Origin: Hymenobacter canadensis
Lineage (GTDB): Bacteria > Bacteroidota > Bacteroidia > Cytophagales > Hymenobacteraceae
DNA length: 64,000 nucleotides
Assembly: GCF_027359925.1 (NCBI RefSeq)
Contig: NZ_CP114767.1
Span: forward strand, 2,542,001 to 2,606,000
Reading direction: 5' to 3'
In this document: one piece after another, positions 25,004-34,155 of the stretch
Position numbering within the stretch: the stretch's first letter is position 1
Layout: every line of letters begins with the position of its first letter
Position numbers and translations under genes: made by a program
The notes under the pieces: model-generated
Told to the model about the DNA's origin: nothing
Database searches by the model: none
The model's input: only the letters and a program-made list of their open reading frames with translations

Positions 25004-26158
25004 CTACTTGTAAATCTGGATCTGGCTTTTGCCGTCAGCCTTGATAAACCCACGGTACATGCCCTCGGAATTGAACGGCATGGCCAGATTGCCTTGGCGG
25101 TCCAGCGCAATCAGACCGCCGTCGCCGCCGAGCTTGGCTACTTTATCGATGGTGGCCTGGGCGGCCTGGGCCACGGGCTGCTGCCCGAATTCCACGCGGG
25201 CGGCCACATCCCGGGCCACCGTCGCCCGGATGAAGTATTCGCCCCAACCGGTGCACGATACGGCGCACGACTGGTTATCGGCGTAGGTGCCGCAGCCGAT
25301 GATGGGCGCATCGCCGACGCGGCCGTAGCGCTTGTTGGTCATGCCGCCGGTGCTGGTGGCCGCGGCCAGGTTGCCGTATTGGTCGAGGGCCACGGCGCCT
25401 ACGGTGCCATATTTTTTGCCTTCGGTGAAAATCAGGCTGGCATCTTGGGCAGGATCCGTGACGGCGCTGGTGGGCTTACCGGCTTTGGTTTTCATCTTCA
25501 CTTTGGCCGGCGCCGCGGCCGGCGCTGCCTTGGTGGGTGCGTTGAGCTGGTCGGGAGTGCCGGCGGCGCGGTCTTCGGCCAGCGCCTTCTGCAGCTGGTC
25601 GTAGCGGGCCTGGGTGAAGAAGTAAGACGGATCGACAATCGCCAGGCCCTTCTCGCGGGCGAACTGTTCGGCGCCCGGCCCGGTCATCATCACGTGCTCC
25701 GACTTCTCCATTACGGCCCGGGCCGCCGTGATGGGGTTGCGCAGCACCGTGACGCCCGCCACGGCACCGGCCGCCAGGTTCTGGCCGTTCATGACGGCGG
25801 CGTCCATCTCATTGCGGCCTTCGTGGGTGAAAACGGCGCCTTTGCCGGCATTGAACAACGGCGAGTCTTCCATCACGCGCACGGAGGCCTCCACAGCATC
25901 CATTGAGGTGCCGCCGCGCTTGAGCACGGCGTAGCCCGCCTGCAGGGCCTGGTCGAGGGCGGCGTTGTAGGCCTGCTCCTTCTCCGACGTCATATTGGCG
26001 CGGGTGATGGTGCCAGCGCCGCCATGAATCACGAGCGTGATGCGCGAAGGATCGGGGGCGAGGGCCGCAATCGGGGCGGCAGATTGGGCCCGTGCCGCCA
26101 GCGGCAGGATCAGGGGCGCGGCCAGCAACAGGGCCAGCAGGTGAGTACGAAGCGACAT
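25004..26158 (-). CDS. Isoaspartyl peptidase / L-asparaginase (Ntn hydrolase)
   Basis: The 384-residue protein is a plant-type asparaginase that self-cleaves to expose a catalytic threonine. The N-terminal motif is VIHGGAGTI, and the nucleophile is Thr252 in KKYGTVGAVALD. STGGMTNKRYGRVGDAPIIGCGTYA supplies substrate-binding residues. A signal peptide (1-24, ending ARAQ) sends it to the periplasm. An Ala/Lys/Thr-rich loop of about 40 residues precedes the cleavage site, typical of the part removed on maturation. It probably hydrolyses isoaspartyl dipeptides or asparagine. Confidence 0.92.
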   Translation of the reverse strand: MSLRTHLLALLLAAPLILPLAARAQSAAPIAALAPDPSRITLVIHGGAGTITRANMTSEKEQAYNAALDQALQAGYAVLKRGGTSMDAVEASVRVMEDSPLFNAGKGAVFTHEGRNEMDAAVMNGQNLAAGAVAGVTVLRNPITAARAVMEKSEHVMMTGPGAEQFAREKGLAIVDPSYFFTQARYDQLQKALAEDRAAGTPDQLNAPTKAAPAAAPAKVKMKTKAGKPTSAVTDPAQDASLIFTEGKKYGTVGAVALDQYGNLAAATSTGGMTNKRYGRVGDAPIIGCGTYADNQSCAVSCTGWGEYFIRATVARDVAARVEFGQQPVAQAAQATIDKVAKLGGDGGLIALDRQGNLAMPFNSEGMYRGFIKADGKSQIQIYK

Positions 26159-26210
26159 AGCAACAGGGAAGTTGGAGGGGACGATAAAACCGAAAAGCGG
26201 CGGTAAGATA

Positions 26211-26246
26211 AAGCCCCGCCCCGGACTCTCGTCGGGGCGGGGCTTA
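26211..26246 (-). terminator. Hairpin downstream of dsbD
   Basis: AAGCCCCGCCCCG and its complement form a very GC-rich stem between dsbD and the asparaginase start. The T-run is weak, so it may be an attenuating or rho-assisted stop. Confidence 0.55.
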
Positions 26247-26283
26247 TCGGTGGCGGGGGGGCAGGCCTAAACCGGGCAGGCCG

Positions 26284-28485
26284 CTACGGATTCTGCTGGC
26301 GGTAGCGGGCCAGGCCGGCATCCAGAAACTTCACGAAGGCCTCGGCGCTGGGCTCGTAGGCCACCGGGGCGGCCAGAGTGTGGGCTAGGTCGGCGGGCGC
26401 GGTGGGGTCGAGGAGGACGTAGAAGGGCTGGGCGTTTACGTTGAAGCCAGACAGCTGCAGGTCGGCGTTTTTCTTACCCAGCGTGGTTTTCTGCTTGTTG
26501 TCGTAGGTGGAGGTGTACCACTCGCTTTGGGGCAGCTCGGCCTTGTCGTCCACGTAGAGGGCCACCACCACAAAATCGTCGCGCAGGCGCTGGAGCACCC
26601 GCGGGTCGCTCCAGACGGAGGCTTCCATCTTGCGGCAGTTCACGCAGGCATGGCCCGTGAAGTCGATGAACAGCGGCTTGTTCAGGGCCTTGGCGCAGCG
26701 CTGGGCCTGGGCCAAGTCGAAGTAGCCGCGCAGGCCGTGGGGCAGCTCCAGGAAGTCTTCGTAGCGCGGGGCTTCGCAGGCGGCGTTGAGGGGCGTGGCC
26801 GAGGTGGCAGCGGCAGTGCCGCCAGAGGCTATGGAGAAGTCGTTGCGGCTCTGCGGGGGCAGGTAGCCGGCCAGCAGCGGCAGCGGCGCCCCAAACAGGC
26901 CCGGCACCAGATATGTCATAAAGCCAAAGGCCAGCACCGCCATCAGCAGGCGCCCCACGCTCAGGTGCGAGAGGTCGGAGTCGTGGGAGAGTTTGAAGCG
27001 GCCCAGCAGATACAGGCCCAGCAGGCCGGAGAGCGTAATCCAGAGTACCAGATACAGGTCGCGGGGGAGTAGGTTCCAGTGGTAGGCCAGGTCGGCCATG
27101 CTCAGGAACTTGAGGGCCAGCATCAGCTCCACGAAGCCCAGCACCACCTTCACGGTGTTCAGCCAGCCGCCGGAGCTGGGCAGGCTTTTCAGCCACGCCG
27201 GGAACAGCGCAAACAACATAAATGGCAGCGCAAAGGCCAGCGAGAAGCCAAACATGCCCACTACCGGCTGGATGCCGCCGCCGTGGGCGGCCATGGCCAG
27301 GATAGTACCCACGATGGGTCCGGTGCAGCTAAACGACACCACGACCAGCGTCAGGGCCATGAAGAACACCCCGGCCCAGCCGCCTTTGTCGGCCTGCTCA
27401 TCAATCTTATTGACCATGCCGTTGGGCAGGGTGATTTCAAACAAGCCCAGGAAGGAAAGGCCGAAGACCACGAACACGGCAAAGAAAATCAGGTTGGGCA
27501 GCCAGTGCGTGCTGATCAGGTTCAGGCCGTCGGCCCCCAGCAGCACGGTGGTCAGCAGCCCCAGCACCACGTAGATGAAGATGATGCTGAAGCCGTAGAA
27601 CAGCGCCTTCAGGATGCCCTGGCGCCGGTTGGCCGAGCCTTTGGTGAAGATGGAAACTGTCATGGGGATGAGCGGGAACACGCACGGCGTGAGCAGCCCG
27701 CTCAGCCCCGACAGAAACGCCACAATAGCCAGTGAAAGCAGCCCCGAATCGGCCGGAATGGCGGCATTGGCAGCGGGCGTAGCGGCGGCGGCTACGGCCG
27801 ACGCGCTGGCGGCGGCCGTAGCGGTGTCAGAGGTGGCAGGCGTGGCGGCGGCGTCTGTTACTACAACCGCGGTATCGGCAGAAGTCACAGGAGCCTCGGC
27901 AGCAGCTGCCTCGCCGGCGGCTGGCGTGGTTGCTGCCGCCGTGGTGGTGGCTGCCGTAGTGGCCGCCGCAGGCGTAGCAGGTGTGGCGGCAATGGCCGCG
28001 CCCGTGACGGGCAGCGGGCCGAAGCTCAGGGTTTCCTCGCCCGGAATGCAGCGGCCATCAATGTCGGTGCAGGTCTGGTACTCCACGTTGGCCTGCACCG
28101 TGAGGGCGCCGGGCTGCAGCAGCCGGATGCGCTGGCGCATCTGGCCCGTTTTCTCGAAGTAGGTGATGTCGCCTTTGAAAACGTCGTCGTACTTCTTTTT
28201 AGAGCTGATAGATTTTGGCTTGCCCACCAGCTCGTAGGCGGGGCTTTTGGTGAAGCTGAACGTGAACACCGTGGGTCCCAGGTCGGGGTCGAAATCGGTG
28301 GCGTAGAGGTGCCACTTGTCGTCGATGCGGGCATTGACGATGAGTTCTACCTCCTCCCCTACTTTGGCCGTGGGCTGGCTCAGGGCCACGCTTAGCTTGG
28401 TAGGCGTCAGGATTTGTGCAGTAGCGCCGCCGGCCATGCTCAGCACGAGCAGCAACGGCAGCAGAAAATAATTTCGAAAGAACAT
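26284..28485 (-). CDS. dsbD: Thiol:disulfide interchange protein DsbD-like
   Basis: The 733-residue inner-membrane protein carries electrons from cytoplasmic thioredoxin to periplasmic proteins. It has a signal peptide and an N-terminal DsbD-alpha-like domain (about 25-160, with the Cys pair in CTDIDGRC). An Ala/Thr-rich linker of about 70 residues follows, then eight or so membrane segments with the redox prolines/cysteines TPCVFPLIPM and SFSCTGPIVG. The C-terminal thioredoxin fold carries CVNC in TGHACVNCRKME. ATG 28485 is preferred over 28503. The periplasmic partner is not in the window. Confidence 0.93.
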   Translation of the reverse strand: MFFRNYFLLPLLLVLSMAGGATAQILTPTKLSVALSQPTAKVGEEVELIVNARIDDKWHLYATDFDPDLGPTVFTFSFTKSPAYELVGKPKSISSKKKYDDVFKGDITYFEKTGQMRQRIRLLQPGALTVQANVEYQTCTDIDGRCIPGEETLSFGPLPVTGAAIAATPATPAAATTAATTTAAATTPAAGEAAAAEAPVTSADTAVVVTDAAATPATSDTATAAASASAVAAAATPAANAAIPADSGLLSLAIVAFLSGLSGLLTPCVFPLIPMTVSIFTKGSANRRQGILKALFYGFSIIFIYVVLGLLTTVLLGADGLNLISTHWLPNLIFFAVFVVFGLSFLGLFEITLPNGMVNKIDEQADKGGWAGVFFMALTLVVVSFSCTGPIVGTILAMAAHGGGIQPVVGMFGFSLAFALPFMLFALFPAWLKSLPSSGGWLNTVKVVLGFVELMLALKFLSMADLAYHWNLLPRDLYLVLWITLSGLLGLYLLGRFKLSHDSDLSHLSVGRLLMAVLAFGFMTYLVPGLFGAPLPLLAGYLPPQSRNDFSIASGGTAAATSATPLNAACEAPRYEDFLELPHGLRGYFDLAQAQRCAKALNKPLFIDFTGHACVNCRKMEASVWSDPRVLQRLRDDFVVVALYVDDKAELPQSEWYTSTYDNKQKTTLGKKNADLQLSGFNVNAQPFYVLLDPTAPADLAHTLAAPVAYEPSAEAFVKFLDAGLARYRQQNP

Positions 28486-28633
28486 CAGCGGAATGAAAAA
28501 CAACGGAAATGCAGACCGGCAAAGGTCGGTAGAAACCCTAACAGCCGGGCGAGTTTATGGGTTTTTTAGCGTGCAAGTGTCAATGAATCCAGACAAAGCC
28601 TACCCGCGAGCCAACTGCTTGCCGGGAATCCCG

Positions 28634-28641
28634 TACTTTTG
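28634..28641 (+). promoter_or_regulatory. Bacteroidetes -7 element TACTTTTG
   Basis: An exact TAnnTTTG match lies 45 bp before the CNNM/CorC-like gene. No TTG stands at the expected -33 distance. Confidence 0.45.
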
Positions 28642-28685
28642 TGATACCAAAGGAGCTGGGCCGCGTGAGCCCGACCCCTGGATCT

Positions 28686-30020
28686 ATGATCTTAAACATA
28701 CTCCTTACCGTTCTGCTCGTATTGCTGAACGGATTTTTTGTGGCGGCAGAATTCGCTTTCGTTAAAGTTCGCCCCTCTCAGATAGACATCAAGGCGCAGA
28801 GCGGCAACCGGCTGGCCAAGCTCGTGCAGAGCATGCTCCACGACCTCAACTACTACCTCTCGGCTACGCAGCTGGGCATTACGGTGGCGTCGCTGGCGCT
28901 GGGTTGGGTAGGCGAAAGTGTGGTAGCCGCCGTGGTAGTTGCCATCATCGACCAGTTGGGCCTGACGCTCACGCCCACGCTGATCCACCAGATTGCCATT
29001 GCCACGTCGTTTACGCTCATCACCATCATGCACATCGTGCTGGGCGAGCAGGCGCCGAAGGTGCTGGCTATCCAAAAGCCCGAAACCACGTCCATGGCCA
29101 TTGCCATTCCGTTGCGGGCGTTTGCCTTCATGACGTTCCCGCTGATCTGGGTGCTCGACCGGCTGTCGAATCTGGTGGCGGGTTTGTTTGGCGGCAATGC
29201 CACCCACGGCTCGGAAGTGCACACCTCAGAAGAGCTGCGTTTGCTGCTCGACCAGAGCAAGCAGAGCGGGGAAATCCAGGAATCGGAGCATGAGCTGCTG
29301 GAAAACGTGTTCGAGTTCAACGACCGGATGGTGAAGCAGATCATGGTGCCCCGCACCAAGCTGGCCGCCATCGACGTGAACACGCCCCAGGATGGCATCC
29401 TGGAAATGGTCTACAACGAGGGCTACTCGCGCATTCCGGTGTTCGAAGGCAATATAGACAACATCGTAGGGGTGCTTTACGTGAAGGACCTGCTGCAAAT
29501 CATCCGCCGCAACGAGGCCCTGGAGCTGCCCAAGATCATGCGGCCGGCCTACTTCGTGCCCGAAACCAAGAAAATTAACCGCCTGCTGCGCCAGTTCCAG
29601 CGCAAGCACATGCACATGGCCATCGTGTCAGACGAGTTCGGCGGCGTGTCGGGCATCGTGACCATTGAGGACATCATGGAGGAGCTGGTGGGCGAAATCC
29701 AGGACGAATACGACAACGAGGTGCCGGTTGTGGAGCGCGTATCGGCGGTGGAATTCCGCGTGAACACCTCCACGTCCATTTCCGACGCCAACGAGTACCT
29801 GCCCTTCCCGCTGCCCGAAGGCGAAGACTACGAAACGGTAGGCGGCCTGCTGAACGTCATCTACGGCAACATTCCGGAAGTAGGCGACGTGGCCGTGCTC
29901 GACAACTACGAGTTCCGGGTGCTGAAACGCTCCCGCCGCTCCGTGGAGCTGGTGCAATTGCGCGTAAACACCGAAGCTGAGCGCGAAGAACAGGAAGACG
30001 AAGGGCTGCAGGCGCTGTAG
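28686..30020 (+). CDS. CNNM/CorC-type membrane protein (hemolysin family)
   Basis: The 444-residue protein has an N-terminal DUF21/CNNM membrane domain (about 1-190, with LNGFFVAAEFAFVKVR and the ASLALGWVGE segment). A CBS pair follows (about 210-330: VMVPRTKLAAIDV, then GYSRIPVFEGNIDNIVGVLYVKDLL). A CorC_HlyC domain ends it (about 350-435, FPLPEGEDYETVGGLLN). Such proteins are linked to Mg2+/Co2+ efflux or membrane repair; the hemolysin label is historical. ATG 28686 precedes the first membrane helix directly. Confidence 0.92.
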   Translation: MILNILLTVLLVLLNGFFVAAEFAFVKVRPSQIDIKAQSGNRLAKLVQSMLHDLNYYLSATQLGITVASLALGWVGESVVAAVVVAIIDQLGLTLTPTLIHQIAIATSFTLITIMHIVLGEQAPKVLAIQKPETTSMAIAIPLRAFAFMTFPLIWVLDRLSNLVAGLFGGNATHGSEVHTSEELRLLLDQSKQSGEIQESEHELLENVFEFNDRMVKQIMVPRTKLAAIDVNTPQDGILEMVYNEGYSRIPVFEGNIDNIVGVLYVKDLLQIIRRNEALELPKIMRPAYFVPETKKINRLLRQFQRKHMHMAIVSDEFGGVSGIVTIEDIMEELVGEIQDEYDNEVPVVERVSAVEFRVNTSTSISDANEYLPFPLPEGEDYETVGGLLNVIYGNIPEVGDVAVLDNYEFRVLKRSRRSVELVQLRVNTEAEREEQEDEGLQAL

Positions 30021-30054
30021 GCGGCGTCCGGCATCTGCTTGAAGTAACAATTGA

Positions 30055-30089
30055 AAAAGGGCCTTCCGCTACCAACGGAAGGCCCTTTT
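30055..30089 (+). terminator. Rho-independent terminator
   Basis: A perfect 14-bp stem (AAAAGGGCCTTCCG and complement), loop of 7 nt and T4, between convergent genes. Confidence 0.8.
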
Positions 30090-30120
30090 GAGTTCAGAAA
30101 CGGCTTACTCTGTGGCCGGC

Positions 30121-30645
30121 TCAGGAATTTTCCTGCTGAAACCAGCTGGCGTACAGCACATAGTTGTCGGCGGTGCGGAGCATGTTGGCGCGCTGCTCCT
30201 CGGTTACGGGCTTGATGCGGCGGGCGGGCACGCCGGCGTAGAGGTAGCCCGGCTCGCACTGTGTGTTTTCCAGCACTACGGCCCCGGCGGCCACAATGCA
30301 GCCCGCGCCTACCACGGCGTGGTCCATCACAATGGCGCCCATGCCAATCAGCACGTCGTCCTCCACGGTGCAGCCGTGCACGATGGCCTTGTGCCCGATG
30401 CTCACGCGCGCCCCGATGGTGGTAGCGGCTTTCTGGTAGGTGCAGTGCAGCACGGCGCCGTCCTGCACGTTGGTTTTATCGCCGATGTGGATAGCGTTGA
30501 CGTCGCCGCGGATAACGGCGTTGAACCACACCGTGCATTGCGCGCCGAGCGTCACGTCGCCGACGATAGTGGCATTTTCGGCCACGTAGCAGTCGGCCGG
30601 AATTTGCGGGTGTTTGCCCTGGACGGGCAGAATGAGGGCAGGCAT
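30121..30645 (-). CDS. Gamma-class carbonic anhydrase-like hexapeptide protein
   Basis: The 174-residue protein is a left-handed beta-helix of hexapeptide repeats (IVGDVTLGAQCTVWFNAVIRGDVNAI and similar). Metal-site histidines occur in VLHCTYQK, VSIGHKAIVHGCTV, matching the YrdA/PaaY-like gamma carbonic anhydrase family. It probably forms a trimer in the cytoplasm; actual carbonic anhydrase activity in this subgroup is uncertain. The C-terminal alpha-helix (VTEEQRANMLRTADNYVLYA) is typical. Confidence 0.9.
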   Translation of the reverse strand: MPALILPVQGKHPQIPADCYVAENATIVGDVTLGAQCTVWFNAVIRGDVNAIHIGDKTNVQDGAVLHCTYQKAATTIGARVSIGHKAIVHGCTVEDDVLIGMGAIVMDHAVVGAGCIVAAGAVVLENTQCEPGYLYAGVPARRIKPVTEEQRANMLRTADNYVLYASWFQQENS

Positions 30646-30662
30646 AATGGTAGCTCATGTAT

Positions 30663-30762
30663 CACCAGGCTCCAGCCTGGTGAATCGTTGAACGATGTCG
30701 TTGAGGCGGCGTGGCAGTCAGCAACGACATCGTTCAACGACGCACCAAGCTGGAGCTTGGTG
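30663..30762. repeat. Compound palindromic element (caccaggctccagcctggtg family)
   Basis: Outer 20-bp units 30663-30682 and 30743-30762 are each small palindromes and are near reverse complements of each other. Inner arms TCGTTGAACGATGTCGTTG (30685-30703) and its complement (30722-30740) are 19 bp perfect. The element abuts the stop codon of the radical SAM gene at 30763. Confidence 0.88.
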
Positions 30763-31743
30763 TTACTGTAGCATCCGCTTCCAGGTGCCTTTGGTCCAGT
30801 TGTATTTCAGAGTGCTGGGCAGCGCCTGCCAGAAATACTTGCTGGTTTCAACGGCAAAGCTGGGCTGCATGTAGCAGTTGATGGTGCAGCCCTCGCACTG
30901 CGGCAGGCGGCCTTCCAGCGCCACCAAGCGGCCCACTTCAGGTGATTGGTAGAGGTCGTGGAGCTGGCCGTTGATGGGAAATTTCTGCTCGCCGAGGTGG
31001 TAGCAGGGCAGCACCAGCTCATTGGAGGGCGAAATAACCAGCGTGGTGCTGGCCGCCCGGCACACGGGCGCGGCCACGTGGTTGCCGCCGTCGCGCCGGA
31101 GCGCAATAAAGGCTTCGTTGAGGTACACGCCCTTGCGCCGGCCAAAGGCCGACAGGTAGTCCAGCTCGGCCGGCGTCAGCTGCCCACCGGTTTCCACGGT
31201 GTTGTACTCGAAGGCCGGGTTCAGAATCAGCACTAGGCCGTTGGGCTGGGCAATGTCGCGGTACACAGCTTCCAGCTCGTGCAGGTTTTCGCGGAACACC
31301 GTAAACAGGATATCGGGCCGCTCGCCCAGCTCGCGGGCTACGCGGATGCTTTCCAGCACGAAGTCATAGCAGGCCACGCCGCGCCCTTTATCGTGCACTT
31401 CCTTCTCCGACGAATCGAGCGAGAAGTGCAGCATGTCCACTTTACCGCGCAGCTTTTCGGCGTATTTGGGGTAGAGCAGGCAGTTGGTGGTGAGCGTGGT
31501 GATGAAGCCCATGTCGTGGGCCAGGCCTACAAACTCGTGAATCTGGCGGTGCAGTAGCGGCTCGCCGCCCGTAAAATCCACCACCGACACGCCCAGGCGC
31601 TTCAGGTCGCGCAGGTTGCGCTCCACGTCGTCCAGGGTGATGTAGGGCGAGGGTTTCTCCCAGATGTCGCAGAACGAGCAGCGCGCATTGCACCGGTACG
31701 TGACGTAGTAATTGCACAGAACCGGATGATTCACTAAGCGCAT
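30763..31743 (-). CDS. Radical SAM protein with C-terminal SPASM-like cysteines
   Basis: The 326-residue protein binds a 4Fe-4S cluster through Cys18, Cys22 and Cys25 (CNARCSFC). It has the SAM-binding VVDFTGGEPLLH motif and a further Cys group near the C-terminus (CRAA; CEGCTINCYM), suggesting an auxiliary cluster. ATG 31743 places the cluster motif at the expected distance from the start. Related proteins modify peptides, lipids or cofactors, and the substrate here is unknown. It follows the DNA glycosylase gene on the same strand. Confidence 0.85.
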   Translation of the reverse strand: MRLVNHPVLCNYYVTYRCNARCSFCDIWEKPSPYITLDDVERNLRDLKRLGVSVVDFTGGEPLLHRQIHEFVGLAHDMGFITTLTTNCLLYPKYAEKLRGKVDMLHFSLDSSEKEVHDKGRGVACYDFVLESIRVARELGERPDILFTVFRENLHELEAVYRDIAQPNGLVLILNPAFEYNTVETGGQLTPAELDYLSAFGRRKGVYLNEAFIALRRDGGNHVAAPVCRAASTTLVISPSNELVLPCYHLGEQKFPINGQLHDLYQSPEVGRLVALEGRLPQCEGCTINCYMQPSFAVETSKYFWQALPSTLKYNWTKGTWKRMLQ

Positions 31744-31851
31744 AGCGTCGTTTTTCGGGGTTGGTAGTTTGTGGGAGGATTGGGTGGGCGGCAGCTGCGG
31801 TTGCAAACTTCCTGCAAAGAACGAACAACCAGCTCCGAAAACCGCAAAGCC

Positions 31852-32619
31852 CTAGTGCGGCAACGCGCCCCAGGCGGTGTCCCAGTGGGCGGGCGTGGCG
31901 GCCAGGGCCTCCGGTGTGGCGGGGCCGTGGTGCTCCAGGTAGTAGTTGCAGAAGCCTTTGAGCGGGCAACGGGCGCAGTCGGGCCGGGTAAAGAAGCAGA
32001 CCTTCTGGCCATGCCAGTAGTTGTGCTTATGGAAGTTGAGCAGCACCAGCGCATCCTTCGGCAGCTGCTCCAGCAGCACCTGGTGGGCTTTGTCGGCGGA
32101 GGCTTTGGGCCCGATCATGCCCACGCGCTGCGCAATGCGGTGCACGTGCGTATCCACGGGCAGCACGGGCTTGCCGAAGTTGAACAGCAGCACCAGCGAA
32201 GCCGTTTTCAGGCCGATGCCGGGCATATCGTTCAGCCACGCCATGCCTTTCTCCGTGGGCCAGTCGGCCAGGAAGTCCAGCTCAAACGCCCCCCGCTCCG
32301 CCCAGATCCGGCGCAGAATCTCCTGGATGCGGGGGGCCTGCGTGTCGGGCCAGCGGGTGGTGCGGATGGCGTGGGCCAGCTCGGCGGTGGGGGCCGCCAG
32401 CACCCCGGCCCAGTCGCCGAAGGCGGCCAGCATCCGGTCGTAGGCAAGCTCCTCATCGGCGTGCGTAGTGCGGTGCGAAAGCACCGTGGAAATCAGCTCC
32501 CGCATAGGCGCGCGGCGTGGGGTATCCAGCGAGAGTGGCGGGTAAAACTCGTTCAATAGCTGGTGGTCCTGCCAGGTTTTTTCGGCGGCCGGCGAAGCGT
32601 AAGTGGCGGAGGTGGGCAT
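31852..32619 (-). CDS. Endonuclease III-like HhH-GPD DNA glycosylase
   Basis: The 255-residue base-excision repair protein has the helix-hairpin-helix and catalytic Lys138 (DMPGIGLKTASLVL) and catalytic Asp156 (PVDTHVHRIAQRVG). The 4Fe-4S loop has Cys208, 215, 218 and 224 in the C-x6-C-x2-C-x5-C spacing. It is longer than typical Nth at the N-terminus, and HSHRTT-like residues (VLSHRTTHADE) replace the usual LSAQTTD. This suggests a divergent subgroup rather than canonical Nth. ATG 32619 is chosen over 32709 by family length. Confidence 0.9.
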   Translation of the reverse strand: MPTSATYASPAAEKTWQDHQLLNEFYPPLSLDTPRRAPMRELISTVLSHRTTHADEELAYDRMLAAFGDWAGVLAAPTAELAHAIRTTRWPDTQAPRIQEILRRIWAERGAFELDFLADWPTEKGMAWLNDMPGIGLKTASLVLLFNFGKPVLPVDTHVHRIAQRVGMIGPKASADKAHQVLLEQLPKDALVLLNFHKHNYWHGQKVCFFTRPDCARCPLKGFCNYYLEHHGPATPEALAATPAHWDTAWGALPH

Positions 32620-32709
32620 GCCTGCTTGTACCGGCCGGCTTAGTCCGGGGTTGCACCCAACGCCTAACTCCCCTGCTTCATGGCCAGCAACTCCGGCGGC
32701 CGGACACAA

Positions 32710-32744
32710 AAAAACGGCAGCTCCTTGCGGAAGCTGCCGTTTTT
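32710..32744 (-). terminator. Terminator of the OmpA-family gene
   Basis: Perfect 13-bp stem AAAAACGGCAGCT with complement, between the OmpA gene stop (32778) and the glycosylase start. The A-run gives the minus-strand U-tract. Confidence 0.8.
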
Positions 32745-32777
32745 CAGACTATTGCTTTAGCGGACTATCCAGCCAGC

Positions 32778-33491
32778 TTAGATGGTGCCTTTCTCGGCAG
32801 CCTTCTTCAGCTTCTCGTTGGCGAAGATGGCAATTTCCACGCGGCGGTTGGCAATGCGGCCAGCTTCGGTGGAGTTGTCAGCCACGGGCTGCTTGGAGCC
32901 GTAGCCCGACACCGTGAAGCGCGAGGCATCTACGCCCTGCTGCTGCGTGTAATTGGCCACGGCCTGGGCCCGGCGCTGCGACAAAGGGTCGTTGATGGCA
33001 TCCGAACCGCTGGTGTCGGTGTGGCCTTCCACGATGACGTTGGTGTCGCCGTACTTGATGAGGGTTTTGGCCAAGTCCTGGATGTTAGCCTGGGCAGCCG
33101 AGGTCAGGGCCGAGGAGTTTTTGGCGAACAGCAAACCCGAATCGAAGGTGATTTTGATGCCTTCGCCCACACGCTCTACTTTGGCGCCGGCCATTTCCGC
33201 TTTCAGCTCGGCAGCCTGCTTGTCCATGCGGCGGCCGATCAGGACGCCACCGGCACCGCCCACGGCAGCGCCAATGATAGCGCCTTTGGCCGTGCCCGAC
33301 TTACCGCCGATTACGCGGCCCAGTATGGCACCGCCGGCCGCGCCGCCCAGGCCGCCAATGACGCCGCCTTTAGCAGTTTTGCTCCAAGGCTTCTTGGTGG
33401 TAGTTGTGCCGGCGTCCTGGGCCTGCACCGTGCTGGTGCCAAACAGCAGCACGGCCATCATCAAAGCGAAAAGTGAACGAAGGTTTTTCAT
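32778..33491 (-). CDS. OmpA-family protein with glycine-zipper region (paralog 1)
   Basis: The 237-residue exported protein has a signal peptide (1-24, ending VQAQ). A Gly-rich zipper-like segment (about residues 41-85, IGGLGGAAGGAILGRVIGG and similar) may insert in a membrane. An OmpA C-terminal peptidoglycan-binding domain follows (about 105-225, VEGHTDTSGSD, NRRVEIAI). It lacks a lipobox Cys, unlike its close paralog at 40397. ATG 33491 directly precedes the signal peptide. Confidence 0.9.
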   Translation of the reverse strand: MKNLRSLFALMMAVLLFGTSTVQAQDAGTTTTKKPWSKTAKGGVIGGLGGAAGGAILGRVIGGKSGTAKGAIIGAAVGGAGGVLIGRRMDKQAAELKAEMAGAKVERVGEGIKITFDSGLLFAKNSSALTSAAQANIQDLAKTLIKYGDTNVIVEGHTDTSGSDAINDPLSQRRAQAVANYTQQQGVDASRFTVSGYGSKQPVADNSTEAGRIANRRVEIAIFANEKLKKAAEKGTI

Positions 33492-34155
33492 GAGTAAAAA
33501 AGAGGTTAAGGGGTTTCGGAGTTGGTGAAGGAAAGAACAAAAAGCGTAGCGGCCATCGAGCAGCCTTCTGGCCGGGCAATTTGCAACCACCTTGCCAAAA
33601 ACGCGCTATGTCGGTTAAAATTGCTAAAAACTTCGTTTCCAGCAATCAGAAGCACTTTTCATCCACTAGCATTACGGCAAACCCGCTTGAGCACCTGGGC
33701 TTTAGCCACCCCCAATTTATGCAGCAGCCACAGCCACACCCGCGCAGGGCGGCTGCCGGCAGCGGAGCGCAGGTACTGCGGCTTTCCGAAACCCGCCGAA
33801 ACGCCCTCAGCCTTTGAAGGCGGCAGTATAGTGTGCCTGTTTGCGGGAGTTGCGCCCGGTCAGCAGACGCACTTTTTCAGGGTCAGCAGGGGCCGAGCTA
33901 CCCCAGCCCCCGCAACATGCCACTCCTGATGGCGGCCAAGACGGTGGGGCGGTGCGTCACCCTGTTTCCCACTAGCCACCAGGTATCGGGCCTCGAAGGG
34001 GTGCGAAAAACCGGCTACAGCCGCAACGGCCGGCCATCCGGCGCGCCCGCCTCCGGAAGGCCGCACCGGCCTGGGCGGGTCAGCTGCTTTCCGGGAGCGG
34101 GCACGCTGGGTGGCCGGCTGTTGCGGCCGTGCGTTGCAGCAGAACCCTGCTGCGG
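33492..34155. other. 664-bp gap without a supported gene
   Basis: Several short frames exist on both strands, but none has a signal peptide, recognisable motif or sensible codon pattern. The left part should carry the OmpA promoter (minus strand). The GC-rich right part may be decayed coding sequence. Confidence 0.4.
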
